NCBI GenBank assembly: GCA_029204225.1 | Contig: CM055095.1 | Coordinates: 66,863,940-66,927,939, forward strand | Reading direction: 5' to 3' | From: Diphasiastrum complanatum | Taxonomy: Eukaryota > Streptophyta > Lycopodiopsida > Lycopodiales > Lycopodiaceae | Length of the DNA stretch: 64,000 nucleotides | Shown here: piece by piece, positions 45,128-57,000 of the stretch | Layout of the letters: each line of letters opens with the position of its first letter | How positions within the stretch are numbered: the stretch's first letter is position 1 | The notes under the pieces: generated by a model | The model's database searches: none | The model's input: the letters and a program-made list of their open reading frames with translations, nothing else | What the model was told of the DNA's origin: nothing | Made by a program: the position numbers and the translations under genes

Positions 45128-46792
45128 TGGGGTCGAGATTTGAAGAAGACTCTCCTCGGATTTTCTCACCAAGAAGATCCATGAGAGATAGATCCGAGCC
45201 TAAGAGGCTCTCATATGTTGACAAAGGCAAACAAGTGGATCTTGATTCCACTAATTATGTTTTTTATGTCTCTCATGAAGAGCCAAAGAATGTACAAGAG
45301 GCACTCAATACCAAGGAGTGGTATGATGCCATGAAGCAAGAGTATGATGCATTGATCACCAATAATACTTGGGAGCTTGTGGATCCTCCATCCAACAAGC
45401 ATGTGATTGGTTGCAAGTGGGTACTTCGGATCAAGTTCAATCATGATGGCACCATCAACAAGTATAAAGCAAGATTATGTGCCAAAGGATTTGCTCAAAT
45501 CCATGGCCTTGATTATGAGGAGACCTTTGCACCCGTTGCAAAGATGGTGACAATAAGAATTCTTATTTCTCTTGCTTGTTTCTTTAAGTGGAAGGTGTTC
45601 CAATTAGATGTATCCAATGCTTTTCTAAATGGTTATCTTGAGGAGGAGATCTTTATGGAACAACCTCAAGGATTCATCAAGGATGAGTCCAAAGTGTGCT
45701 TGCTCTTCAAACGTCTTTATGGACTCAAGCAAGCACCAAGATCATGGTATTCAAGACTTAATTCTTTGCTTATCACTAGGATTTACTCGTAGTGACTATG
45801 ATCCTTCCATGTTCATTCTTCTAATTTATGTTGATGACATTATTCTTTGTGGAAGTTGTATCAAGCTAGTTGATGAAACTAAGCTAGCACTTCGATGTGA
45901 GTTTAAAATGCAAGATCTAGGAGAGATACATTACATCCTAGGCCTAGAAATTGATTTTTATGAAAATCATGTCTTTATATGCCAATCTAGATATGCTCAC
46001 TCTATGTTGAAAAAATTCCATATGGAAAATTCTAAGAGCATGGATACTCCAATGGAGCAAATTGTAAAAGTTCCTAATAAAGGTGATGAAAGATCCTTTG
46101 AGGACATCACACTTTTTAGAAGTCTTGTAGGCTCCTTGATTTGGCTTACCATTACTAGGCCCGATCTAAGTTTTTGTGTGCACAAATTGAGTCAATTTAT
46201 GCAAGATCCTAAGATCCATCATTGGAAGATGGCCAAGAGGATTCTAAGATATGTATCTTCATCTTGTGATTATGGTCTACTTTATAAAAGTGAAGATCTA
46301 TCCATTGTTGGCTACTCGGATTCGGACTTTGCAAGTGACAAGATGGATCGAAAGTCTATTAGTGCATACACTATCTTTCTTGGTGGCAATCTAATATCTT
46401 GGCTTTCCAAAAAGCAAGATACTATATCTCTCTCTTCATGTGAGGCCGAGTACAAAGCACTCACTACAACTACCAAAGAGGTGCTTTGGATCAAGAGGTT
46501 ATTAATGGAGCTAAAGTGCATTAAGGAAGATGATCTACCAATGATCAAGTGTGATAACATCTCGGCCCAAGCTCTTGCCAATAATCCCATATTTCATGCA
46601 AGAAGCAAGCACATAGAAGTGGCACACCATTTTGTGAGAGAAAAGCTTATTGGAGGAGAAATCTATTTGGAGCATGTCAACTCGTCCTCTTGTATTGCCG
46701 ATCTACTCACCAAGCCTTTGAGCAAAAGTGCTTTCATCAAGCATAGATCTAATCTTGGAGTTATATCAAGATCAATGCTTAAATCTTCATAG
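45124..46792 (+). pseudogene. Copia reverse transcriptase and RNase H, one frameshift
   Basis: 45124-45792 holds the RT start: QEYDALITNNTWELV, YKARLCAKGFAQIHGLDYEE, VFQLDVSNAFLNGYLEEEIF and LYGLKQAPRSWYSRLNSLL. The frame then shifts and 45790-46792 (in the frame open from 45629) continues FTRSDYDPSMF, LLIYVDDIILCG with the YVDD box intact, and YILGLEIDF. RNase H follows: GYSDSDFASDKMDRKS, LSSCEAEYKAL, IKCDNISAQALANNP and HARSKHIEVAHHFVREKL, ending before the 3' LTR. Some RT residues are missing at the frameshift. Confidence 0.9.
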
Positions 46793-46810
46793 ATATTTTC
46801 TTATGAGGAG

Positions 46811-47529
46811 TGTGAAGAATTGAGAAAGATTATCTATGTTAGATATAGGGGTCTTACGTTTTTATATCAAGCATCTAGGTGTAGGATGTTGATAGGAAAG
46901 ACAAATTATGCATTTCCACTTGTAATGCCACTATTGAGCCAAAATAGAGTAAGAGGCTAAACTCGTGCCAATTAGAGTGTAGACAAGTGTAATGCTTTTG
47001 TTTGATGAATTCTAAGAGGTCCAATAGGATTTAGAGGTGGAACCATGTGAGGTCCAATAGGAATTTGAGGTTTGCTTGAATATAGTCCAATAGAATTAAG
47101 AGGTGCATGGATCAATGGTCCAATAGGATTAAGAGGTGACAAAATGTGGTCCAATCATAGTTAAGCATAGTGGTAGCTCGTGGATCTACTAGTATCATTG
47201 TACTCCTCATTTTGGATCTAATTGATTTGGAGATTGTGTGGATTTTGAGTGTTATTGGATTTCTAGCTTTCTCTCTCTACCCGAGAGCTCATGATGATTT
47301 TCTCTCTCTACCCGAGGAGAGCAGCTTGTTTTTACTTAGAATAATTTTTGAATACTTCCCATACATGTGAGTGAGAGTTGGAAGTGATTGAATGCATGTA
47401 GTAGTGTGTTTTTGCCATAGAATCAAAGATAGATCTTGAATCTCAATCTAGTTTTGATCTTGGTGCATCTATACACCTTAGGAGATCACAACTACATGTT
47501 GTGGACACTCCACACGTGTGAAATCTACA
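46811..47529 (+). mobile_element. Copia 3' LTR with internal minisatellite
   Basis: It starts TGTGAAGAATTGAG and ends AAATCTACA. Its first 185 bp match 43201-43399. At about 47017-47165 there are five imperfect units of roughly 32 bp, each containing GGTCCAATAG and most followed by AAGAGGTG. CT-rich stretches follow near 47260-47320. Confidence 0.88.
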
Positions 47530-47534
47530 ACATA

Positions 47535-48767
47535 CGGCCTAGTAAGTCCCCTTGGGGAGCACCAATCCTTTTAGTTAGTAAAAAGGATGGCGGCACACGT
47601 TTGTGTGGTGACTTTAAAAAGTTAAGTGATTTAACCATCAAAAACAAATATCCCTTACCTAGGATGGATGATCTTATGGATCGTCTGAATGGGGCTAAGT
47701 ATTTCTCCAAGATTGATCTTAGATCAGGATACCATCAGATAAGGATTAGGAACGAAGATGTTTTTAAGACTGGATTTCGATCCAGATATGGCCATTATGA
47801 GTTTTTAGTGTTACCCTTTGGACTCACGTATGTGCCTGCCACTTTCCAACAGATAATGAACGATATTCTTCGTCCATATCTAGGAAAGTTTGTGGTGGTG
47901 TATTTGGACGACATATTAATTTATAGTCGGACCCTTGAGGAGCATGAAGAGCATCTTCGTATTGCCTTAGATCTTCTAAGGCAAGAAAAGCTCTATGCTA
48001 AGGAGTCGAAGTGTGAGTTCTTTCAAACTAAACTCAAATACCTGGGCTATGTCATATCAGATAAAGGTCTTGAAATCGATTATGACAAAGTCCGCAAGGT
48101 GCGAGAATGGCCGAGACCTTTGACAATTCGTGATGTGAAATCCTTTTTGGGCTTCACAGGATTCTTTCACAGGTTCATTTTGGACTATGCCTTGATAGCA
48201 TTGCCCTTGACGAACGTTCTTAAGGGGGTGAAGAAAAAATGTAGCCGCAGAAAAAGTCCATTGATAATGTGGATGGATGAAATGAATGAGAATTTTGAGA
48301 CTCTCAAGCACTGTGTTTCTACGGCGCCAATTTTGCATATTGTCGATCCTAACCGGCCCTTTGTGGTCGATACAGATGCTAGCGACTTTGCTGTCGGAGC
48401 AATCCTTTATCAGGATGGTAGACCAGTTGCTTTTGAAAGCAAGAAGCTGGATCCTGATCAGACTAGGTATTCTACTTATGAGAAGGAGCTTTTTGCAGTC
48501 ATTCACGCGTTAAAAATCTGGAGACATTATCTTTATGGTGCTAGATTTATGGTAATGACTGATCACCAATCCCTTAAGTATATCTGTGATGCTAAGGACC
48601 TTCGTGGCCGTAAGGCTAGATGGTCGGAACTCATTCACGAGTTTGTGTTCAACATTAAGTATCGTAAAGGTACGTCGAACTGTGTTGCCGATGTCTTGAG
48701 CCGGATTGGAGAGATTAATCAGTTATGCTTTGCTGAGATCCAATCTGATTTGTATCTTTCACTATAG
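47535..48767 (+). CDS. Gypsy reverse transcriptase and RNase H, catalytic box intact
   Basis: Continues the RT cut at 43200. Motifs in order: RPSKSPWGAPILLVSKKDGG, CGDFKKLSDLTIKNKYPLPR, FSKIDLRSGYHQIR, EFLVLPFGLTYVPATFQQ, VVVYLDDILIYSR and KYLGYVISDKGLEID. RNase H has FVVDTDASDFAVGAILYQDG, STYEKELFAVIHALKIW, MTDHQSLKYI and FNIKYRKGTSNCVADVLSR. The frame is open from the copia LTR to the stop at 48767, so this half is well preserved. Confidence 0.92.
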   Translation, partial: RPSKSPWGAPILLVSKKDGGTRLCGDFKKLSDLTIKNKYPLPRMDDLMDRLNGAKYFSKIDLRSGYHQIRIRNEDVFKTGFRSRYGHYEFLVLPFGLTYVPATFQQIMNDILRPYLGKFVVVYLDDILIYSRTLEEHEEHLRIALDLLRQEKLYAKESKCEFFQTKLKYLGYVISDKGLEIDYDKVRKVREWPRPLTIRDVKSFLGFTGFFHRFILDYALIALPLTNVLKGVKKKCSRRKSPLIMWMDEMNENFETLKHCVSTAPILHIVDPNRPFVVDTDASDFAVGAILYQDGRPVAFESKKLDPDQTRYSTYEKELFAVIHALKIWRHYLYGARFMVMTDHQSLKYICDAKDLRGRKARWSELIHEFVFNIKYRKGTSNCVADVLSRIGEINQLCFAEIQSDLYLSL

Positions 48768-48815
48768 GATCTTTGTCGAACCGATAGGTTTTTTGGTCGC
48801 ATCTGGCTAGATGTC

Positions 48816-50310
48816 ATGACAGGAAATTCTAGATCTAGTGATGACCTTGGGATGCAGGATCCCAAGCAATCCCGTAATGATAAGCTACTTGAAGACTATT
48901 CCATAAGGAATGGCCTGCTTTTCCGAAAGGGAAAGGTTTGTGTGCCGGATAGGGAAGACTTGCGGGCCCAAATCCTGCAGCAGTGTCATGACAACCCTTG
49001 TGCTGGTCACCCAGGCATACAGAGGACACTTGACCTTATTAGGCAGAATTTCTTCTAGCCAAAGATGAAAGGTCATGTGGAGGCATACGTTCAAAGTTGT
49101 GAACAATGCCAACAAAACAAAGCAGAAATACTCAAAGTTGTGGGTCTTTTACATCCCTTGGAAATTCCCAATAAGAAATGGGAAAGTATTTCAATGGATT
49201 TTCTGGTTGGACTCCCTAAAACTCGGAGTGATCACGATGCCATTTGGGTGGTAGGTGACATGCTAACCAAGATGGCGCAATTTATGTGGTTGGACTCCCT
49301 AAAACCTGGAGTGATCACGATGCCATTTGGGTGGTAGTTGACAGGCTAACCAAGATGGTGCAATTTATACCAACTAAATTAACTGTCAAGGCATCTAAAC
49401 TAGCCCAGCTTTTCATTGAAAAGTTGTTCAGATTGCATGGTTTGCCGAATGATATTGTTAGTGATCGCGACTCCAAGTTCACTGGCAAGTTCTGGCAAGC
49501 AGTTTTTGAAAAACTTAAAACAACCCTTAGTCTTAGTTCTTCGGATCACCCAGAATCTGATGGGCAGACAGAACGAGTCAACCAGACGTTGGAGGATATG
49601 CTTAGAGCATATGTTTCTCATCGACAGTCTGATTGGGAAAAGTATCTCCCTTTGGTTGAGTTCGCGCACAATAGTGCTAAGCATTCTGCCACCGGATTCA
49701 GTCCTTTTATGCTGATGTATGGCTTTCAGCCGCGTTCTCCAGCTTTTGTCGGTCTCAAAGGTCTCAAGGTGCAAGCTGCAGTAGATTTCCTGCAAGATAT
49801 ACAAGAAATGCTGCTAGTGGCCAAAGAAAGCATGAAAACCGCTCAGGATAGGGCTCAGTTTTATGCTAACCACGGCCGATCACCTCGGGATATTGAGGTT
49901 AGAACCTGGGTGTATCTTAAAATCCCTAAGGATTCAAAGGTACTCCGGACGGGAAAATGCCATAAGCTATCTCCTCGATATAGCGGACCTTATAAGGTTG
50001 TAAAGAAAATCAACCCGGTCGCGTATCAGCTAGATCTTCCGATTGGGGTTGGGGTTCATCCTGTTTTCCATGTAAGTCATTTAAAAGAACGACTTAGTAG
50101 GAAGGATTCCCTAATTCCGGAAGGTGAACTAGTTGAGCTCGAGACTAATGTACCTGAAAAAGTTGTGGACGTTCGTCGTCACCAATTGAGAAACTGTTTG
50201 GTTTCTGAATTTCTCGTACGCTGGTAAGGTAAGAGAGATGACAAGGACACCTGGGAGAGAGAGGACTATTTAAGACTGAACTTCCCTGGCTTGCTCCCAT
50301 TAGGAGGATA
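48816..50310 (+). pseudogene. Gypsy integrase and chromodomain, frameshifted by a tandem duplication
   Basis: The zinc-binding region reads HDNPCAGHPGIQRTLDLI and QSCEQCQQNK. The core appears as ISMDFLVGLPKTRSDHDAIW, then is duplicated: an 83-bp unit is repeated (49204-49286 and 49287-49369). The second copy leads into the open frame 49286-50227 with WVVVDRLTKMVQFIP, GLPNDIVSDRDSKFTGKFW and HPESDGQTERVNQTLEDML, so the D,D,E residues are present. The C-terminus has VYLKIPKDSKV and HPVFHVSHLKERL. The chromodomain reads VSEFLVRW, a stop at 50225-50227, then DKDTWEREDYLRL. A chromodomain marks the chromovirus group. Confidence 0.9.
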
Positions 50311-50329
50311 CTCTTAAAGGGGGAGGGAA

Positions 50330-50855
50330 TGTTACGTACCCATAAGGGTACGCAACAGGAAACTTGAGGTGACGGTCTCAGTTATGGGACGGAACGCTGA
50401 TATGGAGCTATAGGTCTTTTGGGTGCCACGTGTCAATGTGTCATTGGCACGCAGTGACTCGTTGTTATGGACCCATGTTAGTGTGCACAACTGCCGCATG
50501 TCGTTAGTCATGCGTGACTCCTAGGGAGGGAGATGACCCACCTGGACTATGTATATAGAGGTGGATCTCCATGAGCTGGGTATTCATTCTCTCCTGGAGA
50601 ATGAAGAGCTCTTCCACTAGTGGTCAGGTCAGGACGAGTATCTAGGCCTCAGGATGTAGGTAGGTGAGGGTCGAGGGTAAGGCATGGTGGTATGGGACAC
50701 CATGGCTTACACAAGATCCGAGCTTGCTTGATGGCGGTCTGTAGCTCCAGTGCACGGGGGTGAGGTGGCAGTACCTCTATGGTTGGGTGGTAACGTAGCG
50801 TTCGTCACTTGTTTGTACTTAAGCAATGACTGGCATGACGATGGGGATTCTAACA
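50330..50855 (+). mobile_element. Gypsy 3' LTR
   Basis: 526 bp, the same length as the 5' LTR. It is directly preceded by the polypurine tract and followed by the target duplication CAACC. Confidence 0.92.
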
Positions 50856-50860
50856 CAACC

Positions 50861-51150
50861 TCATCTTTTTCTTTTTGGTTAAACTTGTAGAGTTGGCTAA
50901 AGACATGTTTACTACCAAGTAAAGTTCAATTCTATGATCATATGACCTAGATGGAGATAGTCCATGGGGTAACTCATATGGGAAAATAGTTTTGCGATTA
51001 TAGTTTTTCTTGATCCAATTTTAGGAGTCGTAACATATAAATGATTAATGTCAACCAAATAAAAAGTATACAATGTAGACTACGCTTAAATACAAAAGTT
51101 GCATAATTAGAAATGAATTTTGTTTTCATTACCTCCACAATAGAAACCAT
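50861..51150 (-). mobile_element. Old gypsy relic (right part)
   Basis: Continues the minus-strand gypsy cut at 39457. The minus-strand reading near the junction gives FSQLYKFNQKEKDE, VARQIKNYLSHIR in combination with 39440-39457, and weak SKSRWGAP-like traces: the RT start. Degraded beyond about 51150. Confidence 0.5.
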
Positions 51151-51665
51151 AATTTTGGGTGTAGTAATCACATCACAAGATAACTTAACTACTTTATTGC
51201 TATAAAAAAATTGTAAATGACGAGTCTTACAACTAATTAATAAAGTTTCCTATAAAACCATTCGTAACTTATATTTATATTAGTTATCCAAATTCATAAC
51301 ATGAAAATTGAGGTTTTTATTCAAAACCTTGTGCAAATGTAACTCTTGATTTAGGACTTTCCAATCCCAAACCTCTGTATCTACTCAAGAAGCCAGTCTA
51401 ACCAGACACACTCATGGTCACTTGCTATGGTGGGTACCTTCGGCCTCTATATCAAATGAGAATCATAAAAATTTGAGTAGAACATGTATCCAATAACAAG
51501 TTACCTTCAATACCTAAGATTTCTCCTCAACCAAATAATTCATTTGGTCCAAAAGAATTCCTATTGTAAGAGTCCTCACAATGACAAGAATCAAATTGAT
51601 CTTAATAGAAGATGTTTTACCTTCAGGTACTCCAAGTATGTTAGTAAGAATTGCCATTGTCGAGT

Positions 51666-51697
<32 letters not shown>

Positions 51698-52000
51698 TTT
51701 TTTTTTTTTTTTTTTCGATTCAAGCAATTCCTCATGATACGACTAAGCTTCTGATACATAAAATATAAAATCTTCTTTTGAGCCTTTGTCCTAGAGAAGT
51801 TCTTATCCTCGGCTTAATCAGGAGGTCTTGCCACCATGAAGATGCCTAAGTTCACCGTTACCAATGGAAGTAGACATGTCCACACCTATTGGATGTATGA
51901 AGGAGCATATATTTGTCTTGATCACAAGTTCATAAGTTGGCGCCACCTTGTGTGCACCCATCACCTCAATGATTAGCTAGAATAGAGAGGTGGGATTGAA
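51151..52000. other. Unrecognised DNA with a TTTTG/poly-T tract
   Basis: A (GTTTT)n tract followed by about 29 T lies at about 51666-51715. Read on the minus strand it is a poly-A start, which could be a retroposon tail, but I see no body attached to it. Confidence 0.45.
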
Positions 52001-52893
52001 AAGAGAGGGCAAGGGAGATAGCCCACATGTAGGAAGCCAATGGTGTATACATTGAACATTCGCTCGTGCATACGAAGGTAGGCTCAATATGAAAAATATG
52101 CAAAATTTAGCTTGATTATTTTACATTTTCATGTACATATGTAAATCACACGTGTGAGGAGCATGTTCCCATGTGCGAGTAGTAGGCCTATTTGCATTTA
52201 ATTTAGCTAATTCATGCCTTAGAATAGCTTGTTTTACAAAGCAATGTGAAAGTAGGCAAAAGATAGTCAAGTAGAATCATGCCAAGTGTCATCATGAGGT
52301 TGGGCCTCAATCTCCTCATGACTTGTGCAAATCAAAATGCATGATTAGGATAGGCAAATAAATAGAGGTGTTGACACATGTCCTAGAGTGTAGGAGTGCA
52401 AAATTGCAAGTGGTGCACCATAAGTCAAAGTCCTCATCCTATTGGCTATTGAGGTCAAATCAAATTGAGAGGTGCAAATCATGGATCCAATCATTTTTAA
52501 AGGTCACCACATGCTTAATTGAGTAGTAAGTTGAGCTACCACTATATGGATGTGGAATCTCATTGTATTTTCTGGTGAACTTTTGAGAGAGAATGATTTT
52601 GGTGTCAAATCTCTTGTTATATTCTCTCTCTACTCGAGTGCTCTTGGTATTTCTCTCTCTAAAATCTTGAATACTTAGTTTTTTCATGGATGTGCATGGA
52701 AATGGCTTGTCTTTGATGGATGCTTACCTCTTGTGTCCAAGAGCTCTTGCTTAAATCCAAATCTTGTTTGAAAGCTCACTAAAATCCGAGTTGATCAAGA
52801 TAGATTTGGTAGTGTGCAAACTCTCATGCATGTAGGTCATGGTAGATCTTTGCAAGGTCCTCAAATGTAAATTTTTAACATGGTATCAAAGCT
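52000..52893 (+). mobile_element. 5' LTR and primer-binding site of a copia-like element
   Basis: It ends TTTTTAACA at 52880 and is followed by TGGTATCAAAGCT (52881-52893), an initiator tRNA-Met primer-binding site with one substitution (AAAG for AGAG). The interior shares motifs with the LTR at 46811 (CTCTCTCTACTCGAG, TGGATCCAATCA). The start is uncertain and is placed only approximately. No matching 3' LTR was found. Confidence 0.5.
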
Positions 52894-54060
52894 AGATCCA
52901 TGCATCCTTGAAGGTAGATCATTGCAATCAAAGTTGAGTAAAAAAATCAAGATTTGGGAGTGCTTTTGTGTCTCAATTGGTTCATAGCTTCAAATTGCTC
53001 AATGAAAGCTATGTTTGGGTGATTTTTTTTCTATCAATAGGTACCTTTTGCTATGTGGAGTGCACAAACCATGTGCAAGTTGCATCCACTTTGATTTAGT
53101 GTGCCAATCTTGTTTTTGATCCATAGAGGCCAATTGACCACTTTTTGATAAGAGCTAGGGTGGAGTTTGGATCTGATCTTTGAGAGTAGGTAGAGGTGCC
53201 TACCTGGTGGATTTCAGATCAGTAGCATCCCTTCAATTGGATCTTAAGAGATTTGATCAAGCTAGTCAAGTGATAAGGAAATCTAGGACATTGTTTGCAA
53301 TCAAATCTTTTCAAATACATTCCAACTCTTAATAGATAGAGTCATTGGTCTTTGTTGAGTCCAATAGGGGTGATTGGATTTGATTTTGGTGTGATTTGTT
53401 CAAATTTGTTGTGCTTTCATCTTGGTGATCAAAGCAAGGTCTAATTTCCAATTGACTAGATTTAGGTGTCTAGGGTTTGTGATCTAGATCTTGGGAGATC
53501 TTGCTAATACTTTGAATTCTGTTCAAATCTAGTTGTTTGGAGGTCACAAAGTTATTATTAGAGTCCTTTCACACGTGTGCACTTTGTGTACAAGAAAATT
53601 GTGTGTGTAGAATTGACATGATTGTATGAAGCTCAAATTGATTATAGTCAAGCTTTCTTTGTGAGAGTGTGAGGGTCAAGTTGTGATCCCATTGGGTGTC
53701 TAGAACAAGGAGTCATCCATATTTGAGTGTACAATCTTGGTAAATATCTAGATGTCAATTTCTTCAAATTGTTCAAGCTAGTCAAGATTGGTGAAAATCT
53801 AGGACATAGTTTGTTGTCAAACCAATTCAAATTCAATCCCAACACCAAAAAAGGCACCTTTCGACTACCTACCCCTTGGGCCCTACTATGTTGTGCCAAA
53901 AATGGCCTAGACACATGATGTTGTATCAATTTCTTGCACACTTGTTGCACCCCATGTTGCACTACACTTGTTGTATTGCAACCATTCAAGAACAAAAACA
54001 ATGTTTTCCTTGAAAACAACACCTATGCCACATGAGAAATAGAGCCACCTTGCAATTCAA
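52894..54060 (+). mobile_element. Leader of the copia-like element, no coding
   Basis: Non-coding sequence following the primer-binding site. It contains a diverged direct repeat of about 70 bp (about 53262-53333 and 53778-53849, sharing TCAAGCTAGTCAAG and AAATCTAGGACAT). No gag was found, so the element is truncated. Confidence 0.4.
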
Positions 54061-57000
54061 ACTTGACACCTAAGAAGTCATTAGAAATAGGTCAAATAAC
54101 AACAAACAAAAAAAAAACACAAATTTTTCAACAAGTAAAAAAATCAAGCTGCTTACTCAAGAATTGGGATTTTCAAGCGCAAATGCATGAATTTGAAGAA
54201 TCAATGAGATTCCAAGATTTGCAAAATATAGTTGTCTTCCCTATAGGCAACTGGACTGCCGATACATGAGTGGTCATGAGATTCATTTTTCGCTAGACAT
54301 TTTTGAAGAGAATTGGCTATCATTAGAACGAAATAATCTGTCCAAAAAACATTGGTCAAAGATGAGCTTTATTTCCATGTCACTGTAAAGTTGAGCAATC
54401 CATATGTCACTCTAAAATTTGTCAAAGTTGACCAAAATATGACAAAGAGGAGCAATCCATGTTACTCTAAAGTTGGAATTGGCACAAATTTTCTTGCTCC
54501 ATTCAAATCAAGAATATATACAGCTTAAAAAATAATAACTAAGAGTCTACAAATTTTTATTATTATTGCATTTTTATTTTTGAATGAAAAACATCTGGTA
54601 TACCTTCAAGTGATTGCATAGATTCCCATTCATTGACATTTGATGGATATAAATTTTAATACAGTCATTCACTATAATTCATAAGCATGAGATAGTTATG
54701 ATGAAAAATATTAGATGCATTAAAATCCTAGTAGACACATAGTTGCATTTATTATCATATGAATGCATAGAGTGCATATTCATATCCAAATGCATATAAA
54801 CATGTTGAACTAACACCTATGAAATGGATTGTCCTCCCAAGGATGCTCTAGAATCAAGAATTCTGGCTTTTTAGTAAGATTTGAATGTGAATTGTCCTTT
54901 TCTTTTGAGAAATAGTTCCTCTCATTGATGGGTGCACCAACACCCAAGAAGTTGTGAGATATTTATGAGCTATCCAAGTGTTCCATCAACATTCTTCTCA
55001 TTATAAAAAATTATAGTGTCATGTCAATTGAGGATCTTGGTCTCTTTGGTCTCACCATGGCTCCAATAACAAAACTTCTTGGCTTGAATTTGCAATAGAC
55101 GTCATGGAATAGCAATTGCTAAAGTATTATTGATTTGTGCTCAATCAAATTAAAATACTAATTATTTGTTTAGAGCTTCAAGGTATCAAATGGTCATCTA
55201 ACCATAGGTCAACATGATTTGCACAAACCCTGCTATATCCAACATTGTCCGAGTCTTCTACCCAAGTGAGGTCGTTTTGGGTAGCTTGTTCAGCCACAAG
55301 AAGCACATGCCAACTAACAATATGCATGCAACTTTCTTGATGACAATCTCAAATTATGAAAAAGTTGAGCTTTATTTATAATCTTGACATAAGAGTGTTC
55401 ATGAGAATGTCTTTTGCTACATGTTATTTCATCAAAACCAAGTGCACAAATGCTTAATGATGGGCTCATTCCTATATCCTGTATGCTTTGTATGATAGAT
55501 GAATTACGTAGCTACTAATGTTGTTACTATGAAGATGTTTCCTCTTGATTTTCTTCAAATTTATTATGCACTTTTTTATTGGAAAATTCAAAGATGACAC
55601 ACGGGCATTAAAAAAATAAAACGTCTAAGACAATTATGAACATTGAACATCTTGTCAATATGACCCCTCCTTATTTTATCAAGATCTTGATCTTATAGCA
55701 TCATCTAATTGCCAGGGAGCTAGAGAGCTGTGCTAGACCTGAAATCTACTTTGTTGTGACTCAACTACAAGCTAGTCACTTTGAAAAAAATAAGGGCATA
55801 AAGATAAGATCATGGCTGATAGTGGTAGTTTTGTGTTCATAGCATATCTTACAACTCCTTTCTTCTCTCTAATGACTCATGAAAGTTCTTGGCGTTGAAT
55901 AATGTAGAGGAGAAGAAAATGCCACTTGTAGGCCAGAAAAGAGATTGGAAAACCAGGAAAATTAGGTAGTGAGTGTGCATCCTTTACCAACTTTAACTCT
56001 TTATTAATCACTATAAGCAATCTGTGATGTTTTATGCCATACAAGAACACAAGAATAGAGCTTAACTGAAAGAGAAGTTGATAAATGAAAATACGATCTG
56101 TTGGATATCAAAGATTTGGAAAAGCCATGCAAATCACAATTTTGTTTTGAAATCAAGTGATGTCGATCAGCAGGCATCCTTACCAACCTTCAAAACATAT
56201 CTTCTGCCAAAAATTACATCCAAAATTCATTGCAGAAATTTACTTTACAAGAGAGCGATTTATCTTTAAATTAATTACCAAGCAACCAGACTGCTTGGAA
56301 GGTTTTAAAAGCGATACAAAAATTTGACATCAAGAATAACAAACACGCAATCAAAGTTGTGCTATGTTTGTGTAGCCCATCCTTCCACAATAACTTATAC
56401 CTTGATTTGTTTTTGAAAGATATACAGGATCAGCACTGATAATGGTGGCTCAGGACATGCTTAAAAACGCAGCATATTGTGTATGAGCCTTTAAACCCCA
56501 TACAGCTGAATCTTTTATGTAACATGCTTAACCAGTCGCAGAAAACTTACTGTGCCTCTCCAATATTGACTATTCATTCATGTTACAGAGGTATACCAGA
56601 AGTACAGGCTACAAAATTGCAGCAGCAATGGGTGCTAGTTTATGACAAAGCTATCGGCCCAAGAGTGTGAAAGTCAAGAACAATGAAATGCTTATCTCAC
56701 TGGTAACTTCTATACAGTCTGTGAGTGACCACTGCTCCAGAGACCCCTAAATTATAGATCAAATATCAGATAACTCCAAATTGCGGTTTTTAGAATGTTC
56801 CAAATAAGTAATACATCTCAGTCTTCGGTTTTTTTCACCAGACTTAAATTACTGTAGAGCTGGACAGAGCGTGGCCATAGCTTTCCAAAAACATCTGCCT
56901 GATAATAATGCTTGTCCCATGACCATGGTTTATCTGCATCAACACACATCTTCAACACATCCATTACCAAGATGTACAAGTTTATGACATGCAGAGTTCT

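Larger units (their letters stand above)
43201..47529 (+). mobile_element. Ty1-copia element inserted in gypsy RT, 5' part deleted
   Basis: Perfect target duplications ACATA lie at 43196-43200 and 47530-47534. The 3' LTR is 46811-47529 (719 bp). The 5' LTR is reduced to 43201-43399, after which sequence jumps into gag. A deletion therefore removed the rest of that LTR, the primer-binding site and the gag start. Domains are in copia order. Removing the element restores the gypsy RT reading GHI-RPSKSPWGAP. Confidence 0.93.
39458..50855 (+). mobile_element. Chromovirus-type Ty3-gypsy element with nested copia
   Basis: Both LTRs are 526 bp (39458-39983 and 50330-50855), TGTTACGTACCC...TAACA. Target duplications are identical: CAACC at 39453-39457 and 50856-50860. 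The primer-binding site TGGTATCAGAGCC is at 39986-39998 and the polypurine tract AAAGGGGGAGGGAA at about 50317-50329. Domains run gag, protease, RT, RNase H, integrase, chromodomain. It inserted into an older gypsy relic. A copia element sits in its RT at 43201-47529. Stops in gag, an 83-bp duplication in integrase and a stop in the chromodomain make it inactive. Confidence 0.94.
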
